Origin: Archangium sp.
Lineage (GTDB): Bacteria > Myxococcota > Myxococcia > Myxococcales > Myxococcaceae
Direction: 5' to 3'
Length of the DNA stretch: 64,000 bases
NCBI GenBank assembly: GCA_030681645.1
Contig: JAUXRX010000065.1
Coordinates: forward strand, 62,001-126,000
In this document: positions 27,280 through 35,748 of the stretch, one piece after another
Position numbering within the stretch: the first letter of the stretch is position 1
Layout of the letters: each line of letters starts with the position of its first letter
Made by a program: the position numbers and the translations under genes
Notes under the pieces: model-generated
The model's database searches: none
Seen by the model: the letters and a program-made list of their open reading frames with translations, nothing else
Told to the model about the DNA's origin: nothing

Positions 27280-28392
27280 GTGACAACCCCCACTCACCAG
27301 CCGCAGTTGCCCGATCTGCCCATTCGCCGGGTCGAGGAGATGGGCCTCAAGGAGCTCGAGCGCATTCGGCTCATCCTGCGCGGTGGCTCGGTGATCGAGT
27401 GGCGGCGGATGCACTTCAAGACCTGGGACGAGGTCGATCGCTTCCTGCGGCTCTTGCAGATCGACCCGACCCGGAAGCACGACGACCTCTGGGTGCGCAC
27501 GGTGCTGGGCGACGCGGTGGAGTACCTGCGCAAGACGTTCAACTACCGGGTGGCCGACGTGGTGGCGAACCCGAACATGATCCACGACCTCTTCCTGCTG
27601 GCGTCAGGGGAGATCGACCGCAAGTACCGGAAGATCGCCTGCATCGTGCTCAAGACGATGCACGTCATTCAGCACATCGAGGCGCGCGATCTGCTCTTCA
27701 AGATCGCCGTGCCCGAGGCCGAGATGGCGCGGCTGGTGAGCGAGCGGGTCACCGCGGTGATGGAAGAGGCCAGGGCGAAGGACCTGCCGATCGTCGAGTT
27801 CTCCGACTCGATCAAGACGCGCGAGTCGACCATCACCAAGCTGATCGCGAAGAAGGACTCGACGGCCGCGGCGATCTACGACCGCACGCGCTTCCGCATC
27901 ATCGTCAAGGAGCGGGACGACATCATCCCCACGCTCTACTTCCTCACCCAGCGCCTGCTGCCCTTCAACTTCATCGTGCCCTCGCAGACCGAGAACACGC
28001 TGATCCGCTTCAAGGACCTGGTGAAGCAGTACCCGAACTTCAAGAAGTACGCGCGGCAGCTCCACCTGGACCTCGACTACGAGGAGCGCGAGGCGGCGGC
28101 GCGCCTGGGCAACACCTTCTCGGGCTCGACCTACCGGGTGCTCAACTTCGTGGCCGACGTGCCGATCAGGCTCGATGCGTTCCTTCCGCCCCCGGAGCAG
28201 GACGACCGCGAGCGGCAGGGGCGCATCACGCTGGCCACCTGCGAGTTCCAGATCGCCGACGAGAAGCAGGCCATTCAGAACGAGAAGGGCGAGAACTCCC
28301 ACGAGCGCTACAAGCAGCGGCAGCGCGACGTGGTGCTCAAGCGCCTCTCGTCGGGGCTGGTGGTGCCCAAGAAGCGCCCGACGGAGGACTAG
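27280..28392 (+). CDS. Conserved myxobacterial protein, TIGR04552-like, possible Rel/Spo-fold relative
   Basis: A 370-residue soluble protein. I recall this type as the TIGR04552 family, seen mainly in myxobacteria, with no assigned function. The N-terminal half is helical; around residues 185-300 the string AAIYDRTRFRIIVKERDDII, followed by LPFNFIVPSQTENTLIRF and STYRVLNFVADVPIRLD, resembles the RelA/SpoT nucleotidyltransferase fold (a D-x-x-x-x-R-I strand, then a second strand with Y and H/N). The relation is remote and may not mean (p)ppGpp synthesis. The GTG start has GGGAG about 12 bases upstream. It lies after a terminator and ends beside a palindromic repeat and a convergent lipoprotein gene. 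Confidence 0.72.
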   Translation: MTTPTHQPQLPDLPIRRVEEMGLKELERIRLILRGGSVIEWRRMHFKTWDEVDRFLRLLQIDPTRKHDDLWVRTVLGDAVEYLRKTFNYRVADVVANPNMIHDLFLLASGEIDRKYRKIACIVLKTMHVIQHIEARDLLFKIAVPEAEMARLVSERVTAVMEEARAKDLPIVEFSDSIKTRESTITKLIAKKDSTAAAIYDRTRFRIIVKERDDIIPTLYFLTQRLLPFNFIVPSQTENTLIRFKDLVKQYPNFKKYARQLHLDLDYEEREAAARLGNTFSGSTYRVLNFVADVPIRLDAFLPPPEQDDRERQGRITLATCEFQIADEKQAIQNEKGENSHERYKQRQRDVVLKRLSSGLVVPKKRPTED

Positions 28393-28403
28393 ACGGAGCT
28401 GTG

Positions 28404-28450
28404 CCCCTCACCCCCGCCCTCTCCCCGCTGCGCAGGGAGAGGGAGACAGG
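28404..28450. repeat. Dispersed palindromic repeat family B, copy 1
   Basis: CCCCTCACCCCCGCCCTCTC followed by a CCCCGCTGCGCAGGG-type stem and AGAGGGAGACAGG. It fills the gap between two convergent genes and touches the stop codon of the minus-strand lipoprotein. Family members elsewhere: 41219, 43195, 45502, 46046, 46117 and 60363. Confidence 0.85.
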
Positions 28451-29290
28451 TCAGGGAATCACGCCGCCGTCCATGTTCCAGCCCACGTTCCACGGCCCGA
28501 TGGTGGTGGCGAGGATGCAGCCGCCACCCGGGACAGCCGTGTCGGTGGTGAGGTCCCACTCGTTGAAGCGCACGCCCGACGCGCTGCCCTCGATGCGGCC
28601 GGCGGGGGCGCGGTCGACGCGGGTGATGGTCATCGAGCCGCCCTGCGCCAGGTATTCCTTCTGGCAGGCGAGGGTCACCGAGTCGCACTGCTCGTAATAG
28701 ATGCCGCACGCGATGCAGGTCCGGTAGCGCGTCGCGGTGGTGAAGTTCTCCGTGTACGGGAACGGGGGGACGACGTCGTTCGGGTAGACCACCTCGATGC
28801 GGAACCCATCGGTCGAGGGGTAGACCCAGAGGCCGAAGTTGTAGTGACCGACGCTCTGGGTGAAGGACCGGTACTCGCCAAGGCCGAAGTTGACCTGGGC
28901 CGTCTCGACCATGGGAATGACCCGGCAGCCACTGCCGCCGCCGGTGCCGCCGCCTGTCGTGCCGCCTCCGGTGCCGCCGCCGGTCACGCCGCCGCCGGAC
29001 CCGCCGCCCGTCACGCCGCCACCTGAACCGCCGCCCGTGGTGCCGCCTCCACCGCCGGTGGTGCTGGCGCGGCATTCACCGGCCTGGCAGACGGTGCCGG
29101 TGCCACAGCGGCCGCAGCTCGCGCCGTTGTCTCCGCACGCGTCGGCGGTGGAGCCCGACTCACACTTGCCGGCAGCGCTGCAGCAGCCGCCGCAGTTGGC
29201 GGGGGTGCAGGATGGCGCGGGGCTGCATGCGGCGAGGGTGAGGCCGACGGCGAAGCCGATGACGAGCATGACGAGGGTCCGGGGGTGCAT
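28451..29290 (-). CDS. Lipoprotein with Cys-rich head and Gly/Thr-rich linker
   Basis: A 279-residue predicted lipoprotein. The ATG at 29290 gives signal peptide MHPRTLVMLVIGFAVGLTLAAC. The longer open frame upstream (to 29395) is tRNA sequence and is not coding. After the lipid anchor come a Cys-rich segment (CTPANCGGCCSAAGKC, GASCGRCGTGTVCQAG, the pattern seen in many myxobacterial surface proteins), a low-complexity linker of GGGTTGGGSGGG-type units (about residues 80-122), and a C-terminal domain of about 150 residues with further Cys pairs (RTCIACGIYYEQC) and no recognised family. It may bind a surface ligand; function unknown. The tRNA-Leu gene lies 23 bp upstream on the same strand. 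Confidence 0.82.
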   Translation of the reverse strand: MHPRTLVMLVIGFAVGLTLAACSPAPSCTPANCGGCCSAAGKCESGSTADACGDNGASCGRCGTGTVCQAGECRASTTGGGGGTTGGGSGGGVTGGGSGGGVTGGGTGGGTTGGGTGGGSGCRVIPMVETAQVNFGLGEYRSFTQSVGHYNFGLWVYPSTDGFRIEVVYPNDVVPPFPYTENFTTATRYRTCIACGIYYEQCDSVTLACQKEYLAQGGSMTITRVDRAPAGRIEGSASGVRFNEWDLTTDTAVPGGGCILATTIGPWNVGWNMDGGVIP

Positions 29291-29313
29291 GACTGCTCCA
29301 GTCTTCGGGTGGT

Positions 29314-29401
29314 TGCGCGAGAGGGGAATCGAACCCCTACGGCCCAGCGAAGGGCCTGCGGATTTTAAGTCCGCTGCGTCTGCCAATTTCGCCACTCGCG
29401 C
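29314..29401 (-). tRNA. tRNA-Leu, anticodon UAA
   Basis: On the minus strand the sequence begins GCGCGAGTGGCGAAATTGG and ends with GGGGTTCGATTCCCC followed by CTCGCGC and discriminator A. The 7-bp acceptor stem (GCGCGAG/CTCGCGC), anticodon stem-loop GCGGA-CTTAAAA-TCCGC with anticodon TAA, a long variable arm (GGCCCTTCGCTGGGCC region) and a T arm are all intact. The long variable arm is the class II feature of Leu tRNAs. CCA is not directly encoded after the discriminator. It reads the rare TTA (and TTG) codons in this GC-rich genome. Confidence 0.95.
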
Positions 29402-29449
29402 GCATTACCAAGACTGTTTAGCAGGCTCCGATCGGTGTAGGAGCGCGCC

Positions 29450-31105
29450 ATGCTGGAAACAGTCACCAAGGGATTCCGCGCGGCCAAGAACCGCCTCCTG
29501 GGCAAGGCCGAGCTGACGCCCGAGCTCATCGACGAATCGCTGCGCGACATCCGCGTGTCGCTGCTGGAAGCCGACGTCTCGTTCGACGTGGTGAAGAAGT
29601 TCGTCGCGCGGGTGCGCGAACAGGCGGCGGGCACCGAGGTGAAGACCTCGATGACCGACAAGTCGGGCCGGAAGATGAAGGTCTCTCCGGGCGACCACTT
29701 CGTGAAGATCTGCCACGACGAGCTCGAGGCCCTGATGGGGCCGGTGGACACGTCGTTCAAGTTGAAGGGCAAGGGGCAGGTCAGCGGCATCATGATGGTG
29801 GGCCTGCAGGGGTCCGGCAAGACGACCACCACCGGCAAGCTGGCCTTCAAGCTCAAGAAGGAAGGCCGCAACGTGCTGCTGGTGGCGGCCGACATCTACC
29901 GGCCCGCCGCCGTCGATCAGCTCAAGGTGCTGGGCGAGAAGCTGGGCGTGCCGGTCTTCCACCAGGCGGGGCTGCAGCCGCCCGAGCTGGCGCGGCTCGC
30001 CTACGAGAAGGCGAAGGCCGAGAAGCTCGACACGGTGATCATCGACACCGCCGGCCGCCTGGCGATCGACGACACGCTGATGGCCGAGCTCGAGGCGATC
30101 AAGGCGAACGTCCACCCCGACAACATCATCTTCGTCACCGACGCGATGATCGGCCAGGACGCGGTGAAGACGGCCGCCGAGTTCAACCGCCGGCTCGAGA
30201 TCGACGGCTTCATCCTCACCAAGCTCGACGGTGACGCGCGCGGTGGCGCGGCGCTCTCGATCAAGGAAGTCACCGGCAAGCCGATCAAGTACCTCGGCAT
30301 GGGCGAAGGCCTCGACAAGCTCGAGGAGTTCCGTCCCGCGGGGCTCGCCTCACGCATCCTCGGGTTCGGCGACGTCGTCGGCCTGATGAAGGACTTCGAA
30401 GGCGTCGTCGACCAGGACAAGGCCGAAGAAGACGCGAAGAAGCTGCTCTCGGGCCGCTTCAACATGAAGGACTTCATGGAGCAGATCCGCACGGTCCGGA
30501 AGATGGGCCCGCTGAAGGACCTGATGGAGAAGATGCCGTTCCTCGGGGAGATGAGCGAGCAGCTCAACCCGAACGAGGGCGAGCTCGACAAGATCGACGC
30601 GATGTACAACTCGATGACCGAGCAGGAGCGCAAGGAACCGCACCTGATCGCCAAGGGCCGCGTCGAGCGCATCGCGAAGGGCTCGGGCCGCAAGCCGCAG
30701 GAAGTGTCGGAGCTGATGCAGAAGTTCAGCGGCATGCAGCAGATGATGGGCGCGATCGGCCAGGACCCCGGCATTCTCGGCAAGCTGCCCTTCTTCAAGC
30801 AGCTCGGTCAGATGAACCAGATGAAGAACATGGACCTGGGGGCGCTCTTCGGGAAGGACCCGATGATGGCGCAGGCGCTGGGCATGGGCGGGCCGGGTGG
30901 AATGCAGGGCATGCCGATGCAGATGCCGGCGGGGCTGCCCCCCGGCTACACGCCGCCGATGAGCAAGGCGCAGCTGGCGCAGGCGCGCATGCAGGGCTAC
31001 TCGCTGGGGCCGCAGAAGAGCGGGCAGACCGACGCCGAGCGCAAGGCGCTCAAGGAACGGCGCAAGCGCGAGAAGGAAAACAAGAAGAAGAACCGCCGCA
31101 AGTAG
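29450..31105 (+). CDS. ffh: Signal recognition particle protein Ffh (SRP54)
   Basis: A 551-residue SRP GTPase that binds 4.5S RNA and hydrophobic signal sequences and delivers ribosomes to FtsY at the membrane. N domain (1-105) with the usual ITPELIDE-like helix; G domain with P-loop GLQGSGKTT at 118-126, DTAGR near 200 and TKLDGDARGG near 257; then the Met-rich M domain (KDFMEQIRTVRKMGPL, GSGRKPQEVSELMQKF, the RNA-binding SGxG region). It is about 100 residues longer than usual because of a Met/Gly/Pro-rich extension and a strongly basic tail (KRREKENKKKNRRK). It ends one base pair from the stop of the convergent glycosyltransferase gene, with no terminator between. Confidence 0.97.
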   Translation: MLETVTKGFRAAKNRLLGKAELTPELIDESLRDIRVSLLEADVSFDVVKKFVARVREQAAGTEVKTSMTDKSGRKMKVSPGDHFVKICHDELEALMGPVDTSFKLKGKGQVSGIMMVGLQGSGKTTTTGKLAFKLKKEGRNVLLVAADIYRPAAVDQLKVLGEKLGVPVFHQAGLQPPELARLAYEKAKAEKLDTVIIDTAGRLAIDDTLMAELEAIKANVHPDNIIFVTDAMIGQDAVKTAAEFNRRLEIDGFILTKLDGDARGGAALSIKEVTGKPIKYLGMGEGLDKLEEFRPAGLASRILGFGDVVGLMKDFEGVVDQDKAEEDAKKLLSGRFNMKDFMEQIRTVRKMGPLKDLMEKMPFLGEMSEQLNPNEGELDKIDAMYNSMTEQERKEPHLIAKGRVERIAKGSGRKPQEVSELMQKFSGMQQMMGAIGQDPGILGKLPFFKQLGQMNQMKNMDLGALFGKDPMMAQALGMGGPGGMQGMPMQMPAGLPPGYTPPMSKAQLAQARMQGYSLGPQKSGQTDAERKALKERRKREKENKKKNRRK

Positions 31106-31106
31106 C

Positions 31107-32705
31107 TCAGGCGCTCTTCTCGAGCAGGTAGTCCGGCAACCAGGGGAAGATCGTCCCCACGGCCGCGACCCGCGAGCGGACCCTGCGCAGCAGCGCAGGC
31201 TGGCGGCACGCCACCAGCACATCGACCCACTGCTTGAGCGAGGCGTGAGCGGTCTCGGGCGTGAGCTCGAGCTCCAACGAGGTGTCGCGGCCCGCGGCGA
31301 GATCGAACAGCAGCACGCCCAGGCCCGCCTCTGGTTGTGAGGGCAGCAGCGCCCGGGCGAGCCTTTCCGATGCCTCGACCTGGCCCGAGGCGAGCAGCGA
31401 CTGGGCGAGCCGCAGCCCAGCCGGCCCCCCGGGAGGAACGCCCGCGGCGCGACGAAACGCCGCGACGGCGCCCTTGTGATCCTTCACCGCGAGCAGGGCT
31501 TCCCCGATGGCCCAGTCGCGCTCAGGGCAATTGGGTTCGATGGCTTCATGCGAGCCAATCCACGCCTCGAGGGCACGGGGGCCCTCGAGGTACCGGGTGA
31601 GGCTGGCGACGGCCATGAGTGCCTCTGGATCGCGCGGCGTCGACGCGAGGGCGGCGCGGGCATGAGCCAAAGCGACCGGCGCATCGTGCTGAGCAAGAGC
31701 CAGCCGGGCGAGCCCGAGTTGAGCAGCCACGCCCCAGCCTGACTGATCGGTCGCGGCCCCCGTTCCCGATTCCGACCTGATCGCCAGCGCGCCCAGGTAA
31801 TCGGCCCGGGCCCCGTCCCACAGCCGCTGGTGCTCCCGGAAGAACCCCCGCCTGATCAGGAACAGCGGCGACGCCCCCCACCGCTCAGCCCACCCCTCGA
31901 GAAACGCGAGCCCGGCGGCCGATTCGGGCGCGAACAACCCCTCGGCGATCATGGCCACGAGCTCACCACCCCAGGCCTCGCCGGCGATGACCCCCCGGCC
32001 CTGCAGCTCGATCAAGTCCGTCGCCGTGCGCGCCGTCTCGCGCCACAACACCTCGTCCTGCCACGCCCGGGCGAGCTCGAGCAGCTTGAGCCAGCAATAG
32101 AAGTCCCCCGGCACCGCGCCCAGCCGCTCACGGAGCAGCGCCGCGTCGCGCGCCTTCTTGTCGTTCGCCGCCCCGCGATCGCGCACGTAGCCGAGGTGCA
32201 TCACGGGGGCCTCGACGCGCGCGAGGCAGAGCCCCCGGGTGGCGAGCATGGCGTTGACGTCGTCGCTGGCGTCTTCGCGGATCGCGTGGCGGTAGTGGAT
32301 CGCGGGGTCCCGCTTCCACGCGCGCAGCACCCAGGCGTCGCGCCGGTGCCCGTACGGCAGCTGATGCGACATGCGCACGAGCAGCGCCCCGACCGCCGGC
32401 GACGAGATTGCCCCCCGGCACTGCGCGATGAAGTCTGGCGAGACGCGCTCGTCTGCGTCGAGCACGAGCACCCAGTCGCCGGTCGCGTGAGCCAGGCTGA
32501 CGTTGCGCGCCGCCGCGAAGTCACGGCTCCAGGGGCAGCGGACGATCGTCGCGCCGGCGGCCTCGAACAGCGCCGCCGTGTCGTCGGTCGACCCGGTGTC
32601 CACCACCACCAGCTCGTCCCACAGGCCGCGCGCGGCCTCGAGGAACCCGGGCACCATCTTCGCCTCGTCGCGGACGATCATCGCGACGGACAGGCGCGCG
32701 CTCAT
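31107..32705 (-). CDS. Family 2 glycosyltransferase with C-terminal TPR-like region, end of flagellin operon
   Basis: A 532-residue protein. The N-terminal half is a GT-A glycosyltransferase family 2 domain: MSARLSVAMIVRDEAKMVPG, VVVDTGSTDDTAAL and the metal/nucleotide motif Asp83-Ala-Asp85-Glu86. The C-terminal half (about 280-532) is helical with TPR-like units. Such GT2-TPR enzymes add sugars to proteins or surface polymers using nucleotide sugars. Its ATG overlaps the stop of the fliT-like gene by 4 bp (ATGA), and it is the last gene of the fliC-fliD-fliS unit, which makes flagellin or another filament protein the most likely acceptor. That link is inference from position. No membrane segment is seen. 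Confidence 0.87.
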   Translation of the reverse strand: MSARLSVAMIVRDEAKMVPGFLEAARGLWDELVVVDTGSTDDTAALFEAAGATIVRCPWSRDFAAARNVSLAHATGDWVLVLDADERVSPDFIAQCRGAISSPAVGALLVRMSHQLPYGHRRDAWVLRAWKRDPAIHYRHAIREDASDDVNAMLATRGLCLARVEAPVMHLGYVRDRGAANDKKARDAALLRERLGAVPGDFYCWLKLLELARAWQDEVLWRETARTATDLIELQGRGVIAGEAWGGELVAMIAEGLFAPESAAGLAFLEGWAERWGASPLFLIRRGFFREHQRLWDGARADYLGALAIRSESGTGAATDQSGWGVAAQLGLARLALAQHDAPVALAHARAALASTPRDPEALMAVASLTRYLEGPRALEAWIGSHEAIEPNCPERDWAIGEALLAVKDHKGAVAAFRRAAGVPPGGPAGLRLAQSLLASGQVEASERLARALLPSQPEAGLGVLLFDLAAGRDTSLELELTPETAHASLKQWVDVLVACRQPALLRRVRSRVAAVGTIFPWLPDYLLEKSA

Positions 32706-32998
32706 GGCGCTTCCCGCTCGTACGCCTGGGTGGCCCGGCTGGTCGTCGCCGACTGCCTCAGCTGCGCCTGCAGGCTCGCCTTGAGCTCGTCGGCGAGCAC
32801 CTGGCAGCGGGCGAAGATCGGCCTGAGCCGTGTGTCGGCCGCGGGCTCGGTGGCGTGAGAGAGGAGCTGCAGCACGCGCTCCGTTTCCACCTCGGCCGCG
32901 AGGGGGTCTCGTGCTTCCAGCGCGCCCTGCAGTGCCACGAGCGCTCCGTGGAGCTCGTCATGGCCGCCTTTCCCCGGAGGCGCGAGCTCGCCCTTCAT
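32702..32998 (-). CDS. Small helical flagellar protein, FliT-like candidate
   Basis: A 98-residue, charged, all-helical protein in the slot normally occupied by fliT, between fliS and the end of the operon. Both ends overlap neighbours by 4 bp (ATGA with fliS upstream and with the glycosyltransferase downstream), so translation is coupled. It has no signal peptide. FliT chaperones FliD in enterobacteria and is poorly conserved in sequence; the size, helices and location fit, but there is no decisive motif. It could instead be another export chaperone or a small regulator. Confidence 0.65.
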   Translation of the reverse strand: MKGELAPPGKGGHDELHGALVALQGALEARDPLAAEVETERVLQLLSHATEPAADTRLRPIFARCQVLADELKASLQAQLRQSATTSRATQAYEREAP

Positions 32999-33378
32999 GG
33001 CGCAGCCGGAGCCCCGAGAGAGGCGACCGCCTGCTGGAAGGCCTCGACGATGGGGGCGAACGCGCGCTCGGCTTCGCGCAGCGCGGTCACGTCGCGGAAC
33101 GACGCGGCGCGCGCGAGGCGCTGGGACACGAAGACGTAGATCTCACCCAGCGTCCGGGTCAGCTCGGGCGCGGCCTGCGGATCGAGGGTGTCAGCCAGCT
33201 CGACCACGATGTCGCTCGCCTTCGTCATCAGCGGCAGCGCGTCGATGACCTTCTGCTGCTCGAGCAGGGTGGCGGCGTGGCGCATGTGGCGCAGGGCCGC
33301 CTCGAAGAGCATGACCATCAGTCGCTCGCGCGACGCGGTCTCCTGGCTGGCACGGGCATAGGCGCGGCTGGCGTTCAT
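32995..33378 (-). CDS. fliS: Flagellin-specific export chaperone FliS
   Basis: A 127-residue four-helix-bundle chaperone that keeps flagellin unpolymerised before export. It shows the FliS pattern: Tyr near the N-terminus (NASRAYARAS), then ETASRERLMVMLFEAALRHMRHA, a Lys-rich second helix (MTKASDIVVELADTLD) and ELTRTLGEIYVFVSQRLARA. It starts 6 bp after fliD with AAGGAG upstream and overlaps the fliT-like gene by 4 bp. An Ala/Pro tail of a few residues ends the protein. Confidence 0.93.
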   Translation of the reverse strand: MNASRAYARASQETASRERLMVMLFEAALRHMRHAATLLEQQKVIDALPLMTKASDIVVELADTLDPQAAPELTRTLGEIYVFVSQRLARAASFRDVTALREAERAFAPIVEAFQQAVASLGAPAAP

Positions 33379-33384
33379 ACGGGG

Positions 33385-34731
33385 CTACTCCTTCGATCTG
33401 TTTTCCTGGCTGGTGAGGTAATCGCCAATCGACTTGAAGCTGCTGACGATCTTCTCCATCGCCGAGAACTGGTTGATGAGCTTGGTGCGGTATGCCTCGA
33501 GCCTCAGCTGCAGCGAGTCGATGTGAGTGCTGATGCGCTTGATCGACTTGTCGTAGCTCTTGCTCTTCGACACGAGGATGCCGTCGCTTGAGTTCGTGTA
33601 GCCGTCGACCAGCGTCTTCACCTTGTCGGCGACGCCGTCGGTGGCCTTCTGGAAGAGCTCGTTGACCGCGGCGGGATCGGTGGCGAGCGCCTTCGCCAGC
33701 CTGGTGGCGTCGACGGTGAGGGTGGCGTCTTGCTGGGTCTTGATGCCCAGGTCGGCGAGGCTGCGCACGACCGAGCCGGGGTTCGAGATGCTCGAGACCA
33801 GGCCCATGAGCGTGCTCTGCAGCCCGCGCACCGCCGAGTCGCCGCCCAGGGTCTTGTTGCGATCGATCTGCTCCCCGATGTTGAGGTTCTGGTGGAGGAT
33901 CTTCATCACGTCGTTGTAGGCGCTGACGAAGGTGCCCAGCTTCGTGCTGGTCGCGGCGGTGTCGGTGGCGAGCACCAGGTCTTCCGCCACCACGGTCTTC
34001 GCCTTGAGCGCCAGGGTCACCCCGGGGAGCGCGTCGGTGATGGTGTTCGAGGAGCGCTCGAAGGCGAGCCCGTCGATGGTCACCTTCGCGTTGGTGGCGT
34101 CGGTGACGGTGAAGCCCAGCGCCGAGCCGAGCACGCCGGTGCTGGTCTCGGTGATCGTCAGGCCGGTGGCCGCCGCCTGGCCGGGGGTGAAGCCGGTGTT
34201 GGTGTTGGTGATGGTGAGGAAGGCCTGCCCGTTCGACTCGAGCACCATCGCGCTCGCCCCGGTGCCGGAATCGTTGATGGCCTGGGCCGCCGCCGTCAGG
34301 GTCATGCCGTCGGTGAGGGTGACGTTGGTGGTGGTGCCGTTGATGGAGATCGCCAGGGTGCCGCCGCGAACGGCCGAGCTGCCCGAGGTGAGCTGGGTGC
34401 TGCGGGCCTTCGCTGCCGTGGCGAGATCCTCGACCAGCACCGAGACGCGCCCGGCAGTCGCCGCCGAGCCGGGGGTGGCGCTGAAGCCTGAGGCGGTTCC
34501 GACCTGGCTGAGTCCGAGCGCCCCACCGGTCTTGAGCGCGGTGGTGGCCGTGGCCAGGGCCTTCAGCTTCGAGGTCAGATCGCCCAGTTGGCTGATCTGC
34601 GCCTGGTAGGCGGACTGGCGCGCCTGCGCCACCGTCACGGAATTGCTCTCGATCTTCACCAGCTGGTCGATGATCGAGTTGGTGTCGAGGCCCGATGCGA
34701 GGCCACCGACTCTGAAGCTGCTGCTGGCCAT
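33385..34731 (-). CDS. fliD: Flagellar filament cap protein FliD
   Basis: A 448-residue hook-associated protein 2, which caps the growing filament and folds incoming flagellin. The N-terminus FRVGGLASGLDTNSIIDQLVKIES is the classic FliD D0 region; the centre has the FliD_N/FliD_C pattern (VTIDGLAFERSSNTITDALPGVTL; KLGTFVSAYNDVMKIL) and the C-terminal helix (SIKRISTHIDSLQLRLEAYR) is typical. The ATG at 34731 is chosen because AGAGGAGG lies 6 bases before it and the family N-terminus begins there; the frame is open 17 codons further. It is separated from fliC by a strong hairpin, so expression relative to flagellin is probably lowered by termination. Confidence 0.95.
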   Translation of the reverse strand: MASSSFRVGGLASGLDTNSIIDQLVKIESNSVTVAQARQSAYQAQISQLGDLTSKLKALATATTALKTGGALGLSQVGTASGFSATPGSAATAGRVSVLVEDLATAAKARSTQLTSGSSAVRGGTLAISINGTTTNVTLTDGMTLTAAAQAINDSGTGASAMVLESNGQAFLTITNTNTGFTPGQAAATGLTITETSTGVLGSALGFTVTDATNAKVTIDGLAFERSSNTITDALPGVTLALKAKTVVAEDLVLATDTAATSTKLGTFVSAYNDVMKILHQNLNIGEQIDRNKTLGGDSAVRGLQSTLMGLVSSISNPGSVVRSLADLGIKTQQDATLTVDATRLAKALATDPAAVNELFQKATDGVADKVKTLVDGYTNSSDGILVSKSKSYDKSIKRISTHIDSLQLRLEAYRTKLINQFSAMEKIVSSFKSIGDYLTSQENRSKE

Positions 34732-34807
34732 GGCGGCCTCCTCTGGTGAGACGTCAGCCCTTCGGTACTGCAACCCGCGCACCCACCCCGCGCGTCAGAA
34801 AGCCGAC

Positions 34808-34837
34808 GGCGGGTTCGAAGTCGTCTTCGAACCCGCC
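34808..34837 (-). terminator. Perfect 13-bp hairpin between fliC and fliD
   Basis: GGCGGGTTCGAAG and CTTCGAACCCGCC form a perfect stem with a 4-base loop, 26 bp after the fliC stop codon. On the minus strand it is followed by GTCGGCTTTCT. It would terminate most flagellin transcripts or protect the fliC mRNA 3' end, with readthrough into fliD-fliS. Confidence 0.75.
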
Positions 34838-34863
34838 ACCGGAAGTCGTGCTGCGAGAGCCGC

Positions 34864-35691
34864 TTACCCGAGCAGCTTGAGGGCGATCTGCGGGGCCTGG
34901 TTGGCCTGCGCGAGCACCGAGACGCCGGCCTGCATCATCACCTGGGTGCGGGCCATCCTCGAGGTCTCCTCGGCCACGTCGACGTCGCGGATGCGGCTGT
35001 TGGCGGCCGAGAGCGACTCAGCGGACGCCTGGATGGTCTGGATGACCGAGCCGATGCGGTTGCCGGCGGCGCCGAAGGTGGCGCGCGCGCTCGAGACGGT
35101 CTGGAGCGCGGTGTCGAGGGTGGCCAGCGCCGTCTGCGAGGCCGCCTGGGTGGAGAAGTCGAGCGTGCTCACCAGCAGGGTCGCGGCGGTGGCGTCCACC
35201 GTGCTGACGCTGATGCGGTCGTTCGCCGCCACGTTGCGGATGCCGACCTGGAAGGTGAGCGAGGTGGCGGCCGAGTTGAGGAGCGCCTGGCCGTTGTACT
35301 CGGCCGAGTTCGCGATGCGGTCGATTTCCGTGATGAGCGCCGTGTTCTCGGTCTGGATGTAGCCGCGCTCGGTGTTGCCCACGCCGCTCGAGGCAGACTG
35401 CATGGCCAGCTCGCGCATGCGGGTGAGCAGCTCGGTGGTCTGGTTGAGGTTCGCTTCAGCGGTCTGCATCAGCGACTGCGCGTCCTGCGCGTTGCGGTTG
35501 CCCTGGTTGAACGAGCGGATCTGCGCGCCCAGGTTGACCGAGATGCCCAGGCCTGCGGCGTCGTCGCCGGCCTTGGTGATGCGGAAGCCGGACGACAGCT
35601 TGGAGAAGCTGTCATCGAGCATCGAAGACGAGTTGAACAGGTTGCGCTGCGCATTGAGTGAACCGACGTTGGTGCGGATTGAGAACGACAT
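34864..35691 (-). CDS. fliC: Flagellin (short type)
   Basis: A 275-residue flagellin consisting of little more than the conserved D0 and D1 ends. N-terminus MSFSIRTNVGSLNAQRNLF, then SFSKLSSGFRITKAGDDAAGLGIS; C-terminus SAANSRIRDVDVAEETSRMA and ending SVLAQANQAPQIALKLLG. The variable surface domain is nearly absent (about residues 140-200 only), as in many delta-proteobacterial flagellins. AGAGGGAG precedes the ATG. It has its own sigma-28 promoter candidate and a hairpin behind it, so it should be the most strongly expressed gene of the cluster. The remaining Ser/Thr-rich patch (SVSTVDATAATLLVSTLDF) would be the exposed site if the downstream glycosyltransferase acts on it. Confidence 0.97.
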   Translation of the reverse strand: MSFSIRTNVGSLNAQRNLFNSSSMLDDSFSKLSSGFRITKAGDDAAGLGISVNLGAQIRSFNQGNRNAQDAQSLMQTAEANLNQTTELLTRMRELAMQSASSGVGNTERGYIQTENTALITEIDRIANSAEYNGQALLNSAATSLTFQVGIRNVAANDRISVSTVDATAATLLVSTLDFSTQAASQTALATLDTALQTVSSARATFGAAGNRIGSVIQTIQASAESLSAANSRIRDVDVAEETSRMARTQVMMQAGVSVLAQANQAPQIALKLLG

Positions 35692-35748
35692 GGATTTGAC
35701 TCCCTCTGGTGTTCAGGTTGGGCGAACACCGTGTCCGCCTCGTGTCTT

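Noticed and set aside
29291..29395. N-terminal extension beginning MAKLADAADLKSAG for the lipoprotein at 28451
   Set aside because: This peptide is the translation of the tRNA-Leu gene, a common annotation artefact; the signal peptide starts at 29290.
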